From Streptomyces sp. HPF1205 (lineage in GTDB: Bacteria; Actinomycetota; Actinomycetes; Streptomycetales; Streptomycetaceae), in the NCBI RefSeq assembly GCF_020400825.1, contig NZ_JAINVH010000015.1, positions 1 to 64,000 of the forward strand: 64,000 nucleotides of DNA. The letters run 5' to 3'. Positions 1 to 8,743 of the stretch are shown piece by piece. The notes under the pieces were generated by a model that had not been told where the DNA came from, made no database searches, and worked only from the letters and a program-made list of their open reading frames with translations. Within the stretch, counting starts at the first letter, position 1. The number at the start of each line of letters is the position of its first letter. A program made the translations under genes and the position numbers.

Positions 1-7
1 ATTTTAT

Positions 8-51
8 GGCTCGGGTCCTCCGATTTTATTCGGGGGACCCGAGCCTTTTTT
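8..51 (+). terminator. Strong intrinsic terminator
   Basis: A 15-bp stem (arms 8-22 and 31-45, one G-U pair) closes an 8-nt A/T-rich loop and is followed at once by six T residues (46-51). The T-run on the + strand means it ends a rightward transcript that enters from outside the window. It finishes only 19 bases before the ATG of the acetyltransferase, so that gene needs a promoter inside the hairpin region or read-through. Confidence 0.9.
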
Positions 52-69
52 CGTTGTAGCGTCTGGCCC

Positions 70-648
70 ATGGAACCCATGGAGCCCATGGAGCCTGGGG
101 AGTACGAGATACGGACCGTGCGGCCGGCGGAGTGGCGGAAGATCCGCGAGGTCCGGTTGACGGCCCTTCAGGATCCCGTCGCCGTAGTGGCCTTCGCCAG
201 GAGCTACGCCGAGGAGGCGGCGCTCCCCGACGAGGAGTGGCAGCGCCGTGCGTCCGGTGCCGGGGCACAACAGTTCGCCGTCATCCGCCCCCGTACTGGC
301 GACGGCGGGGGAAACAGGGGAGGGGACGGCGACGGCGAGGAGGAGCGGGCCGGGGAGGACTGGGTCGGGATGGCGGTGGTGATCGCCGAACGGCCGGACT
401 ACCTGAGCGTCAACGCCGTATACCTGCGGCCCGAGGTGCGGGGCACGGGACTGGCCGAGCGGTTGTTCGCGACGGTGGCGGAGTGGACCTGGGAGCGCGC
501 CGACCGCCTCCACCTGTGGGTGCACCAGGACAATCCGCGGGCCGAGGCCCTCTACCGGCGCGTGGGCTTCGTACGGACCGGGCGGTCGATGGCGCATGCG
601 CGCACTCCCATGCGCAGCGAGTACGAGATGGTGCTCACCCGCGGCTGA
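70..648 (+). CDS. GNAT family N-acetyltransferase
   Basis: A 192-aa single-domain GNAT acetyltransferase, which moves acetyl from acetyl-CoA to an amine. The substrate cannot be told. Motif A is visible as VYLRPEVRGTGLAERLF near residues 117-133, and the helix and strand after it (DNPRAEALYRRVGFVRTG) are typical motif B. The N-terminus is a tandem M-E-P repeat: three in-frame ATGs at 70, 79 and 88 leave the start open, and none has a good Shine-Dalgarno. A low-complexity Gly/Asp/Glu insert lies near residues 77-95. The 3' end overlaps the convergent MFS gene by 14 bases. Confidence 0.85.
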   Translation: MEPMEPMEPGEYEIRTVRPAEWRKIREVRLTALQDPVAVVAFARSYAEEAALPDEEWQRRASGAGAQQFAVIRPRTGDGGGNRGGDGDGEEERAGEDWVGMAVVIAERPDYLSVNAVYLRPEVRGTGLAERLFATVAEWTWERADRLHLWVHQDNPRAEALYRRVGFVRTGRSMAHARTPMRSEYEMVLTRG

Positions 649-2116
649 GCGGGGCTTTCCTGCCCGGCACGAGGAGCCCTGCCGCGGCTCCCGCGAGGGC
701 CAGTCCCGCCGCCACGCCCATGGCCGGACGGAAACCCGAGGCGAAGGCGGACGCGGAGGCGTAGGTGCCGCAGGCGCTGAAGACGGCGGCCAGGACGGCG
801 ACGCCGAAGGCCCCGCCGAGTTGGCGCATGGTGCTGTAGGCGCCCGACGCCTTGCCGATGTCGGCGGGGGCGCTGGTGCTGACGACCGCTTTGGTGACCG
901 CGGGAATGCACAGAGCCGGGCCGACGCCGCTGACCGTGAGGGGGACGACGAAGGCGAGGTAGGAGGCGTGGGTGGTCGCGGCCAGGGCGATCCACGCCGG
1001 TCCGAGGGCCGCGAAGAGCATGCCGCCGACGATCAGGGGGCGTTCGCCGATTCGGTCGGCCAGGGCGCCGGTGCGGGGTGCGAGGAGGAACGGGGCCATG
1101 CCCCAGGGAAGCATCCGCAGCCCCGCCCCGAGCGGCCCCTGGCCGAGGCTGATCTGCAGGTACTGGGTCATGAAGAAGAGCGCGCCCGCCATGGAGCCGT
1201 TGAGCAGGAAGATCACGGTGTTGCCCGCGGAGAAGGAGCGGGAGCGGAACAGGCGCAGGGGCACCATCGGGGTCGTGGCGCGGGCCTGGCGGCGTACGAA
1301 CAGGGCGGCGAAGAGCGCGCCGGCGGCGAGGGCCCCGGTGACCTCGGGGCTGCCCCAGCCGGCCGCGTCGGAACGTACCAGTCCCCAGACCAGGCCGACG
1401 GCCGAGGCGGTGAACAGGGCGAGGCCGGGCAGGTCGAGCGAGGCGGCCTGGCCGAAGCCCTCGGAGACGCGGGTGAGGACGAAGGGGATCGCGGCGAGTC
1501 CGATGGGGACGTTCAGCCAGAAGATCCACTGCCAGGCGAGGCCTTGCGTGATGATGCCGCCGAGGGCGGGGCCGAGGAGGACGGCGAGGCTGGTGATGCT
1601 GCCGTAGACGCCGATCGCCCAGCCACGGCGCTGGGGTGGGAACGCCGTGTTGAGCAGGCCGAGGGCCAGGGGCATGACGACGGCCGCGCCGACGCCCTGC
1701 ACCGCGCGGGCGGCGATGAGCGCGCCGACGGACGGCGCGAGCGCGCAGGCCGCCGAGGCGAGCGAGAAGAGGGCGAGCCCGGCCGTGAACAGGCGCCGGC
1801 GGCCGAACCGGTCGCCCAGTGACGCGCTGGTCATGAGGAGTACGGCGAAGCTGAGCGTGTAGGCGTTGACCGTCCATTCCAGGTCGGCCATCGAGGCGTG
1901 CAGGTCGTCCTGGATCGAGGTCAGGGCGGTGGCCACGACGAGCATGTCGAGGATCACCATGAAGGAGGCGACCGAGGCCAGGACCAGGACCCACCACTGG
2001 GCGGCGGTCACCGCGGGGACGGGCGGCGCCGCGCCCGGCCCCGTTCCCCCGGAGCGCGCGTCCGCCCCCGCCCCCGCCCGCGCGCCCGTATTCGTACTCG
2101 ACTGCGTGCTGCTCAC
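635..2116 (-). CDS. DHA2-type MFS drug exporter
   Basis: Proton-driven multidrug efflux permease of the EmrB/QacA (14-helix, DHA2) type, in the cytoplasmic membrane. The loop 2-3 signature GDRFGRRR and the helix 5 motif C region (GPALGGIITQGLAWQWIFWLNVPIG) are clear. I chose the GTG at 2116 because GGAGGA lies 6-7 bases upstream; the frame stays open to 2206, but that N-terminus is Thr/Pro-rich and has no such site. From 2116 the product is 493 aa. It is divergent from a sigma-factor gene, a pairing that suggests control of the exporter by that sigma factor. The substrate is not predictable. Confidence 0.9.
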   Translation of the reverse strand: MSSTQSSTNTGARAGAGADARSGGTGPGAAPPVPAVTAAQWWVLVLASVASFMVILDMLVVATALTSIQDDLHASMADLEWTVNAYTLSFAVLLMTSASLGDRFGRRRLFTAGLALFSLASAACALAPSVGALIAARAVQGVGAAVVMPLALGLLNTAFPPQRRGWAIGVYGSITSLAVLLGPALGGIITQGLAWQWIFWLNVPIGLAAIPFVLTRVSEGFGQAASLDLPGLALFTASAVGLVWGLVRSDAAGWGSPEVTGALAAGALFAALFVRRQARATTPMVPLRLFRSRSFSAGNTVIFLLNGSMAGALFFMTQYLQISLGQGPLGAGLRMLPWGMAPFLLAPRTGALADRIGERPLIVGGMLFAALGPAWIALAATTHASYLAFVVPLTVSGVGPALCIPAVTKAVVSTSAPADIGKASGAYSTMRQLGGAFGVAVLAAVFSACGTYASASAFASGFRPAMGVAAGLALAGAAAGLLVPGRKAPLSRG

Positions 2117-2319
2117 GTTCGTCCTCCGAGGTGTGTCCGGTGTCGGTCCGGTGTCGGTCCGGTCGTGTCCGGTCCGGGTTCCGGTGTGCGTCGGTGGTAC
2201 GGACACCGGTTCGGGCGGAAAGTGGGCGCGGGGCCGCTCAGTTTCCGCGGCCGGGGGTGTCTGTATCAGGAGGAACGGGGACCAGGACGGGGACGAGGAC
2301 GACCGAGAGGAGCGGGGTC
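2117..2319. promoter_or_regulatory. Divergent promoter region, exporter/sigma factor
   Basis: This 203-base stretch separates the divergent exporter and ECF sigma genes and must hold both promoters. It contains imperfect direct repeats of TGTCGGTCCGG (2141-2151 and 2152-2162) and further TGTCCGG copies to about 2190. I could not pick a convincing -35/-10 pair by eye. Auto-regulation by the ECF factor is an inference only. Confidence 0.4.
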
Positions 2320-3399
2320 GTGGCGCGGACGGTGGCGGGAGCCGAGGAGAGCGCGGCGCTGGGGAGGGCGCGGGCGGGGGACGGGGAGGCGTTCCGGCGG
2401 CTTGTGGAACCGTACCGGCGCGAACTCCAGCTGCACTGCTACCGCATCCTGGGCTCGGTGCACGACGCGGAGGATCTGCTGCAGGAGACGCTGCTGGCGG
2501 CGTGGCGGGGGCTGGGGGGATACGAGGGCCGGGCGTCGGTGCGGACGTGGCTGTACAGGATCGCGACCAATCGCTGTCTGAACGCGCTGCGGGACGGCGC
2601 CAGGCGGCCGTCGCAGGAGGCGTCGGGGTGGTGGCGTGCGGAGGTGCCGTGGCCGGAGCCGCAGCGGCGGCTGGCCGAGCCGAGCCGGCTGGAGCCGTAT
2701 CCGGACGTGCTGCTCGACGGGCTGCCGGACCGGGCGCCTGGGCCCGAGGCGCGGTACGAGGCGCGGGAGGCGGTGTCGCTGGCGTTCCTGACGGCGCTGC
2801 AGCAGTTGCCGGCCAGGCAGCGGGCGGTGCTGGTGCTGCGCGATGTGCTGGGGTTCCGGGCGGCCGAGACGGCCGCGATGCTGGGCGCGAGTGAGAGCGC
2901 GGTCACGAGCGCGCTCAAGCGGGCGCGGGCCGGTCTGGACGCGCAGGTGGCAGGGGCGGGGCGGGAAGAGGCGCCGCTTCCGGGTTCGGCGCGGGAGCGG
3001 CGGATCCTGGACGGCATGGCGCGGGCCTTCGAGACGGGCGACGTCGACGCGATCGTGGCGCTGCTGACGGACGACGCGTGGCTGACGATGCCGCCGCTGC
3101 CGCTGGAGTACCAGGGGGCGGCGGCGGTGGGGGACTTCCTGCGGACGGTCGCGCTGCGGGACGGCCGTACGTACGTGATGGTGCCGACGCGGGCGAACGG
3201 GCAGCCGGCTTTCGGGACGTACCGGCGCGATCCGCGCAGTCCTGTTCTGCGGCGGCACGGGGTGCTGGTGCTGACCCTCGCCGGGGACCGGGTCGCGATG
3301 ATGACGCGGTTCATGGACACCGCGCTGTTGGCGGCGTTCGGGCTGCCGGGGTCGCTGCGCGAGGGAGGGGGGTGGCCCGCGTCCCGCGGTGTCTCATGA
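2320..3399 (+). CDS. ECF sigma factor with C-terminal SnoaL-like domain
   Basis: A 359-aa sigma-70 family factor of the long ECF kind. Region 2 is at about residues 15-85 (YRILGSVHDAEDLLQETLLAAWRG, then FRTWLYRIATN-like RASVRTWLYRIATNRCLN). Region 4 is at about 150-215 (LPARQRAVLVLRDVLGF, then SESAVTSALKRAR). A tail of about 130 residues (RRILDGMARAFETGDVDAIVALLTDDAWLTMPP) looks like the SnoaL/NTF2 fold found in ECF41/ECF56-type factors, where the extension acts in cis in place of an anti-sigma protein. GTG 2320 was chosen because GAGAGGAG lies at 2305-2312. No anti-sigma gene is next to it. Confidence 0.88.
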   Translation: MARTVAGAEESAALGRARAGDGEAFRRLVEPYRRELQLHCYRILGSVHDAEDLLQETLLAAWRGLGGYEGRASVRTWLYRIATNRCLNALRDGARRPSQEASGWWRAEVPWPEPQRRLAEPSRLEPYPDVLLDGLPDRAPGPEARYEAREAVSLAFLTALQQLPARQRAVLVLRDVLGFRAAETAAMLGASESAVTSALKRARAGLDAQVAGAGREEAPLPGSARERRILDGMARAFETGDVDAIVALLTDDAWLTMPPLPLEYQGAAAVGDFLRTVALRDGRTYVMVPTRANGQPAFGTYRRDPRSPVLRRHGVLVLTLAGDRVAMMTRFMDTALLAAFGLPGSLREGGGWPASRGVS

Positions 3400-3801
3400 G
3401 TGGCCGCGGGCCGGTTCCGGCTCGTGCCGCGGCGTCTGCTCCTGCCGGAGGAGGAGGAGCGGTGTGGTCAGGATGAGCAGTCCCGTGACGGTGAGAGCGG
3501 TGCGCGGGCCGGTGGCGTCGGCGAGCAGCCCGGCGAGCGCGGTGAGGACGGCGATGGACGCCTGCTGCCCGATCGACCAGGCCGACAGGGTGCGGGCGAC
3601 CAGATGCTTGGGAGTCTGTTCGAGCCGGTAGGTGGCGAGCACCGGGCCGTACAGGCTCATGTTGACGATGATCGCCAGCTCGACGGTCATCACGGTGACG
3701 AGGCCGACGACGCCGGGACGGACGAAGGCCAGGCCGATCAGCCAGACGGCGCGCAGGGTGCCGACGGTCCGGAAGACCCACTGCCGGCCGAAGCGGGCCA
3801 C
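3394..3801 (-). pseudogene. Truncated MFS permease, C-terminal fragment
   Basis: About 135 codons encode only the last four or so helices of a major facilitator permease (VWLIGLAFVRPGVVGLVTVMTVELAIIVNMSLYGPVLATY, then ARTLSAWSIGQQASIAVLTALAGLLADATGPR). Intact relatives run to about 400 aa. The coding frame continues upstream of the GTG at 3801 for about nine codons and then meets a TGA inside the 24-bp tandem repeat, so the 5' two thirds are gone and are not elsewhere in the window. Its 3' end overlaps the sigma gene. It is probably a deletion remnant; a functional small membrane protein is less likely. Confidence 0.7.
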
Positions 3802-3822
3802 GACACGGCGGGCAGGTCGGAT

Positions 3823-3900
3823 CGGACCGCGTCAATGGATGCGGACGCACCCGCGTCAATGGATGCGGACGCACCCGCGTCAATGGATGCGGACCGCGTC
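3823..3900. repeat. 24-bp tandem repeat at a gene-truncation junction
   Basis: Two perfect 24-bp units (3841-3864 and 3865-3888) begin GCGGACGCAC and end GTCAATGGAT. They are flanked by partial units, and the 11-bp sequence CGGACCGCGTC occurs at both edges (3823-3833 and 3890-3900). Read on the - strand, each unit contains CATCCATTGA, which is the stop region of the VirD4-like gene, so that gene's end has been multiplied in tandem. The period is a multiple of three. The repeat lies exactly between the truncated MFS fragment and the short C-terminus of the VirD4-like protein. Confidence 0.9.
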
Positions 3901-5727
3901 GGGGACGGCGGGGGGCAGGGTGTCCGCGGTGTCGTCGCCGAAGGCCAGGCGGACGTCGGCGGACTGCCACAGGGGTGAGTGCCAGCGGGCGAGGGCCTGT
4001 TCGGGGGAGCGCAGGACGGCGAGGGTGGGCAGGCCCGAGGCGTGGCCGGTGGACAGGAGGGTGGGGAGCTGGGGGAGAGGGGCCAGGGCGGCGACATCGT
4101 CGAGGACGAAGGTGAGTGGTGGGTCGAGCCGGCCGGCGGATGACCCTGCGGCCATGCGCCGGCCGTGCTCGACCACGCTGGAGACGAGTGCGGTGAGCAG
4201 GGGCATCGCACCCGGGCGTGACTTGGGGTCCTCGATCCGCTCACCCACTACGTACAGCGTTCCCCGTTCGGAGACGAACGACTCCAGGTCGAGGCCGCCG
4301 GCAGCGGCCTGTCTCGGAGGGTTGCACGCGTCGCGGATGTGGACGGACCCCAGGGGCTGGAGGATGTGGCGGATGAGCGCCTGGGCGGCGTCGCGGCGGT
4401 CGGGGTGGGCGTGCAGGACCGATTCGAGTTCGCCGCTCCAGCCGCTGGTGGCGGCGGTGTGGGTGCGCAGGATGCGGACCGCCTCGCCGGCGCCTGCCCC
4501 GGATTCGGGCCGGGCGGAGCCGCGTCTGGTGTCGCTCGCCGCCCAGCGCTGGATCTGCCGGAACGGGCGGCCGTCGACGGCCGCCGCGTGCAGCCAGCAG
4601 CGCAGCAGCGTGACGGCGGTGTCGTGGACGATGGCCTCGTCGGGGCGGGCGGGGCGCAGGGGGGCGAGGAGCGCGGCGGCCCGTATCGAGGCGTCCTGGG
4701 GGTTTTCGCAGCCGGTGTGCGGTGCCCAGCGCAGCCGCCCGGGGACGTCGAGGAGGTGGGCGGGGTCGTAGACGTGGACGGGACCGAGCTTGGCGCGGTT
4801 GCCGACGGTCTGGTGGTACGTGTCGGGGTCCGCGGTGGTGATCACGACCGGTCCCGCGGCGGCCAGGACGGCGGGCTGGATGACGCGCTTGGCCTTGTCG
4901 CCGCGCTCGCGGGCGAACAGGGCGTAGGTGCGGGTGATCTCGCCGTCGGCGAAGGGGTGGGCGGCGGTGCGTGCGCTGGGCTCGGGGGTGACGGCGGGCA
5001 GGACGGAGGTGGGGGCGTCGTCGCGGCCGGGGGCTCCGGGGGCTCCGGGGGCGTCCGGTGCTCCTGGGGCGCCGGGCGGAGGGACGGCCTGCGGGACGGT
5101 GCGGAACCAGGCGTCGAGGGTGTCGTCGCGGTGGGGTGCGGCCGGCCGCCGGGGGGCGGGCACGGCGGCGGTGGGGCCGGTGGGCGCGGCCTGGAGGCCG
5201 GTGCCGGGGCCGGTGCCGGGGCCTGCCCCGGAGTCCGCCCCCGTGCCGGGCTCGGCGTAGTCGGCCTGGGCGTCGTCGGCCTCGGCGTAGTCGGGCTCCG
5301 GGCCGGCCGTGGGCCGGCGGGCGGCCCGGGGCGTGCGGGCTGGGCGGGCGGGGGTGTCGCGGGGGCGCCGGGGCGCGGGCCGGCGGCGGCCGCGCAGCCG
5401 GGCGAGGGTGTTGACCACCCAGACGGCGAGCACGATCAGCACCATGAACTGGCTGATGAACACGCCCCAGAACAGCCCGGAGTCGGGCAGTCCCGCGGGG
5501 TCGGCGCCGTTCCAGGCGCCGGGGATGTCGTGCGGGTCGGAGATCAGTGCGCGCATGGCCCGCGGGGTGCGGGTGAAGTGGGCGTCGCCCGGCCAGTGGC
5601 CGTGGGCGAGCAGCCCGGCGATTCCGGTGCCGCTCCACACCAGGAAGGTCACCGCGAGCAGGACGGCGATGATGCCGACGACCAGGCCGTCCGGCAGGCC
5701 GCCCTCGTCCCTCTTCCGGTCCGCCAT
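3880..5727 (-). CDS. VirD4/TraG-like coupling protein, degenerate P-loop
   Basis: A 615-aa membrane protein with two N-terminal helices (about 14-33 and 84-107), a Pro/Ala-rich linker (110-240) and a C-terminal domain of the T4SS coupling-protein family. The family is recognised from GPVVITTADPDTY (292-304), GPVHVYDP (315-322) and LAPLPQLPTLLSTGHASGLP near 547-567. Where the Walker A loop belongs, the sequence reads LFARERGDKAKRVIQPAVL (270-288), with no GxxGxGKT. Walker B is LDDV rather than LDEA. The C-terminus ends in a tandem repeat and seems short. It is the last gene of the T4SS-like operon, the position of SCO4126 (cmdA) as I recall the cmd cluster. It may be a pseudo-ATPase scaffold. 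Start ATG 5727 follows AAGGAGGT. Confidence 0.78.
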   Translation of the reverse strand: MADRKRDEGGLPDGLVVGIIAVLLAVTFLVWSGTGIAGLLAHGHWPGDAHFTRTPRAMRALISDPHDIPGAWNGADPAGLPDSGLFWGVFISQFMVLIVLAVWVVNTLARLRGRRRPAPRRPRDTPARPARTPRAARRPTAGPEPDYAEADDAQADYAEPGTGADSGAGPGTGPGTGLQAAPTGPTAAVPAPRRPAAPHRDDTLDAWFRTVPQAVPPPGAPGAPDAPGAPGAPGRDDAPTSVLPAVTPEPSARTAAHPFADGEITRTYALFARERGDKAKRVIQPAVLAAAGPVVITTADPDTYHQTVGNRAKLGPVHVYDPAHLLDVPGRLRWAPHTGCENPQDASIRAAALLAPLRPARPDEAIVHDTAVTLLRCWLHAAAVDGRPFRQIQRWAASDTRRGSARPESGAGAGEAVRILRTHTAATSGWSGELESVLHAHPDRRDAAQALIRHILQPLGSVHIRDACNPPRQAAAGGLDLESFVSERGTLYVVGERIEDPKSRPGAMPLLTALVSSVVEHGRRMAAGSSAGRLDPPLTFVLDDVAALAPLPQLPTLLSTGHASGLPTLAVLRSPEQALARWHSPLWQSADVRLAFGDDTADTLPPAVPDAVRIH

Positions 5728-5750
5728 GGCGTCACCTCACCTCCTTGCGC

Positions 5751-7172
5751 TCACGCCACCTCGTCGGCCATCTGCTTGGCGAGCGCGACTTCGGCGGCGG
5801 CATGCGCCTCGGCCCGGGCCGCCGCTTCGGCTTCGGCCTCGGCTTCCTGCTCCGCCCGCTGCTGCGAGCTCTCGGTCATGGCGCGGTCGGTGAACACCAG
5901 CGGCCGTTCGGCCTCGGTGACCAGGTGCTTGACGACCTGTACGTTGCCGTTGACGTCCCAGACGGCGATGCCGGGCGTCAGGGTGGGAATGATCTCCACC
6001 GCCCAGCGCGGCAGGCCCAGGACCCGTCCGGTGGCGCGGGCCTCGTCGGCCTTCTGGGCGTAGATGGTGCGGGTGGAGGCCATCTTCAGGATCGCGGCGG
6101 CCTCCTTGGCGGCGGCGCCGTCCACGACGTCGGACAGGTGGTGGACGACGGCGACGAAGGACAGGCCGAGGCGGCGGCCGAACTTCAGCAGCCGCTGGAA
6201 GAGCTGGGCGACGAACGGCGAGTTGATGATGTGCCAGGCCTCTTCGACCAGGAAGATGCGCTTCTTGCGGTCCGGGCGGATCCAGGTGTGCTCCAGCCAC
6301 ACGCCGACGATCGCCATGAGGATGGGCATGGCGATCGAGTTGCGGTCGATGTGGGACAGGTCGAAGACGATCAGCGGGGAGTCCAGGTCGATGCCGGAGC
6401 TGGTCGGGCCGTCGAACATGCCGCGCAGGTCGCCGTCGACGAGGCGGTCGAGGACGAGGGCGACGTCCAGGCCCCAGGCGCGGACGTCCTCCAGCTGGAC
6501 GTTCATCGCCTCGGCGGACTCTGCGACGGGGTGGCGCAGCCGCTCCACGATGTCGGTGAGGATGGGCTGGCGGTCCGTCACGGTCTCGGCGACGTGGGCG
6601 TGGGCGACCTTCAGTGCGAAGCCGGAGCGCTCGTCCAGGCCGCGGCCCATGGCGACCTCGATGATGGTGCGCAGCAGGGCGAGCTGGCCGGTGACGGTGA
6701 TCGCGGGGTCGAGCGGGTTGAGTTTGATGCCGCCGTCGAGGGCGGCCATCGGGTCGAGCCGGATGGGGGTGAGGCCCATGGCGCCGGCGATGAGGTTCCA
6801 CTCGCCGACGCCGTCCTCGCCCTGGGCGTCGAGGACGACGACCTGCCGGTCGCGGAACCGCAGCTGGCGCAGGACGTACGTCTTCTCCAGCGCCGACTTG
6901 CCGTTGCCGGACTCGCCGAGGACGAGCCAGTGCGGGGCGGGCAGCTGCTGGCCGTAGAGCTGGAAGGGGTCGTAGATGTAGCCCTTGCCGGAGTACACCT
7001 CGCGGCCGATGATCACACCGGAGTCGCCGAGGCCGGGGGCGGCGGTGGGCAGGTAGACCGCCTGGGCCTGGCCGGTCGAGGTGCGGACCGGCAGCCGGGT
7101 GGTCTCCACGCGGCCGAAGAGGAAGCTGGTGAACGCGTCCGTGATCGCCGCGAGAGGGTCCAGCATGGGCAT
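5751..7172 (-). CDS. VirB4-like T4SS ATPase
   Basis: A 473-aa ATPase of the VirB4/TraC/HerA class. Walker A is GESGNGKS at 86-93 and Walker B is RIFLVEEAWH at 305-314; the sensor-like stretch FVAVVHHLSDVVDG follows. The C-terminus (about 440-473) is an Ala/Glu-rich helix and probably a coiled coil. Only the ATPase domain is present; the N-terminal VirB4 domain is on the next protein upstream in the operon, so VirB4 is split. It should power assembly or transport at the membrane. It corresponds to the ATP/GTP-binding member (cmdB, SCO4127) of the cluster linked to sporulation and chromosome segregation in S. coelicolor, as I recall. Confidence 0.85.
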   Translation of the reverse strand: MPMLDPLAAITDAFTSFLFGRVETTRLPVRTSTGQAQAVYLPTAAPGLGDSGVIIGREVYSGKGYIYDPFQLYGQQLPAPHWLVLGESGNGKSALEKTYVLRQLRFRDRQVVVLDAQGEDGVGEWNLIAGAMGLTPIRLDPMAALDGGIKLNPLDPAITVTGQLALLRTIIEVAMGRGLDERSGFALKVAHAHVAETVTDRQPILTDIVERLRHPVAESAEAMNVQLEDVRAWGLDVALVLDRLVDGDLRGMFDGPTSSGIDLDSPLIVFDLSHIDRNSIAMPILMAIVGVWLEHTWIRPDRKKRIFLVEEAWHIINSPFVAQLFQRLLKFGRRLGLSFVAVVHHLSDVVDGAAAKEAAAILKMASTRTIYAQKADEARATGRVLGLPRWAVEIIPTLTPGIAVWDVNGNVQVVKHLVTEAERPLVFTDRAMTESSQQRAEQEAEAEAEAAARAEAHAAAEVALAKQMADEVA

Positions 7173-7198
7173 GGCAGTGGCCTCCTCGTACGGGCGGG

Positions 7199-8743
7199 CT
7201 AGCGGCGGATGCCGGTAGCGAACGGCAACGTATTGACGAATGCCCGGTGGTGTTCACGATCGCACCACTCAAGCTTCAAATACGACTTACCGGCCGAAGC
7301 GCGGATGGTGCGTTTGTCGCGGGCGAGTGCTTCCGGGGTGCGTGAGGAGACTGTGATATAGCCGACGAGGTTCACTCCGGCGGCACCGCTGGCCAGGTCC
7401 TCGCCGCGCTGGTCGATCCGGCCGTGGTGGGCGATGTCGCGGGGGTCGATCACGCGGTTCATCTTGGCCTGGCGGCTGGCCTCGGCGTCGTCGTTGGTCT
7501 TCTCGGTGAGCATGCGCTCGATGGCCACGTCGGTGGGTTCCAGGTCCATGGTGACCGCGACGGTGCGGATCACGTCGGGCGTGTGCACCAGCAGGGGCGC
7601 GAGGAAGTTCACGCCGACCGGGGTGAGCGGCCATTCCTTGATCCAGGCGGTGGCGTGGTGCCAGGGCTCGCGGGTCGCCGACTCGCGGGTCTTGGCCTGC
7701 AGGTAGGTGGGCTCGGTGGCGTCGAGTTCGGCCGGCCAGGTGTTGCGGCGGGTCATGGCCTGGATGTGGTCGATGGGGTGGTCGGGGTCGTACATCGAGT
7801 GGACGAGGGAGGCGAGGCGGGCCTGCCCGAGCGGCTGGCGGACCCGGATGTCGGCCTCGGCCAGGCGGGCGCAGATGTCGTTGAGCTCGCGGGCCATCAC
7901 GGCGGCCAGGCCGGCGTCCTTGTCGACCTTGGCGCCGCGGGTGACGGTGGCGCGGGCCATGGCGTGGCCCTCGGCGGCCAGTTCGCGGGTGAAGTGCATG
8001 CAGGCGACGAGGTAGGCGCGGTGCTGTTCCGAGGAGGTGGACACCATGGACTGCAGCTGGTCGTAGGAGTCCTTGAGCCACCTGTCGGCGTCGGGGTCGC
8101 CGCGCAGGGCGACGTCCTTGGCGTGCGCGTCGGGGTCGGCGGGAAGGGTGCGGGCCAGCATCTGCAGGCGCGTCACATACCCGTCGCCGTTGGCGACATG
8201 CTTGAGCAGGGTGCCGAACCGCTCGACGAGGGCCTCCTGGTCCTCGCTGTCGCGCAGGCCGACGCCCGGGCCCTCGATCTCGATGGCGGCGGTGACGGTG
8301 CGGCGGTCCACGTGCAGCAGCACCGCGATCTCGTCGGGGCCGAAGGGCGCCGACAGCCAGGTGATCCGCCCGATGCCCGGCGGCGGCCCGACCTCGACCT
8401 CGCGCCCGTCGAGGCGGGTGCCGGCCTCCTGGACGCCGGAGCGGTAGGTGGGGGAGACGCGCAGGGTGCGGCGGTAGGTGCGGTTGATCTCGAACCAGCG
8501 GTAGAAGGTCCGCTTCCGGTACGGCATGTACACCGCGGCCAGGGCCAGGGTGGGCCAGCCGACGAGGCCGACGATCCGCAGCAGGAGTACCGGGATCAGC
8601 AGGCCGCTGAGCATGCCCAGGCCCGCGCCGGCGATGATCAGCGCGATCTCGCCGGTCTCCCGGTTCTTGCCCACGATCGCGTTGGGCCGCGCCTTCCCGA
8701 TCAGATACGTGCGCCGCGGCTGGGTGAACGGCTGGACCGTCAC
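7199..8743 (-). CDS. SCO6880-family protein (VirB3 plus VirB4 N-domain-like)
   Basis: A 514-aa protein of the SCO6880 family. Two adjacent helices (about 36-54 and 58-72) after a short cytosolic N-terminus resemble VirB3/PrgI/TcpE. The rest resembles the N-terminal non-ATPase domain of VirB4 (EIEGPGVGLRDSEDQEALVERFG, then VGYITVSSRTPEALARDKRTI). It has no P-loop and presumably pairs with the separate ATPase encoded 26 bases downstream. The GTG start at 8743 follows GGGAGGTGATC and overlaps the stop of the upstream gene by 4 bases, which indicates translational coupling. Confidence 0.82.
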   Translation of the reverse strand: MTVQPFTQPRRTYLIGKARPNAIVGKNRETGEIALIIAGAGLGMLSGLLIPVLLLRIVGLVGWPTLALAAVYMPYRKRTFYRWFEINRTYRRTLRVSPTYRSGVQEAGTRLDGREVEVGPPPGIGRITWLSAPFGPDEIAVLLHVDRRTVTAAIEIEGPGVGLRDSEDQEALVERFGTLLKHVANGDGYVTRLQMLARTLPADPDAHAKDVALRGDPDADRWLKDSYDQLQSMVSTSSEQHRAYLVACMHFTRELAAEGHAMARATVTRGAKVDKDAGLAAVMARELNDICARLAEADIRVRQPLGQARLASLVHSMYDPDHPIDHIQAMTRRNTWPAELDATEPTYLQAKTRESATREPWHHATAWIKEWPLTPVGVNFLAPLLVHTPDVIRTVAVTMDLEPTDVAIERMLTEKTNDDAEASRQAKMNRVIDPRDIAHHGRIDQRGEDLASGAAGVNLVGYITVSSRTPEALARDKRTIRASAGKSYLKLEWCDREHHRAFVNTLPFATGIRR

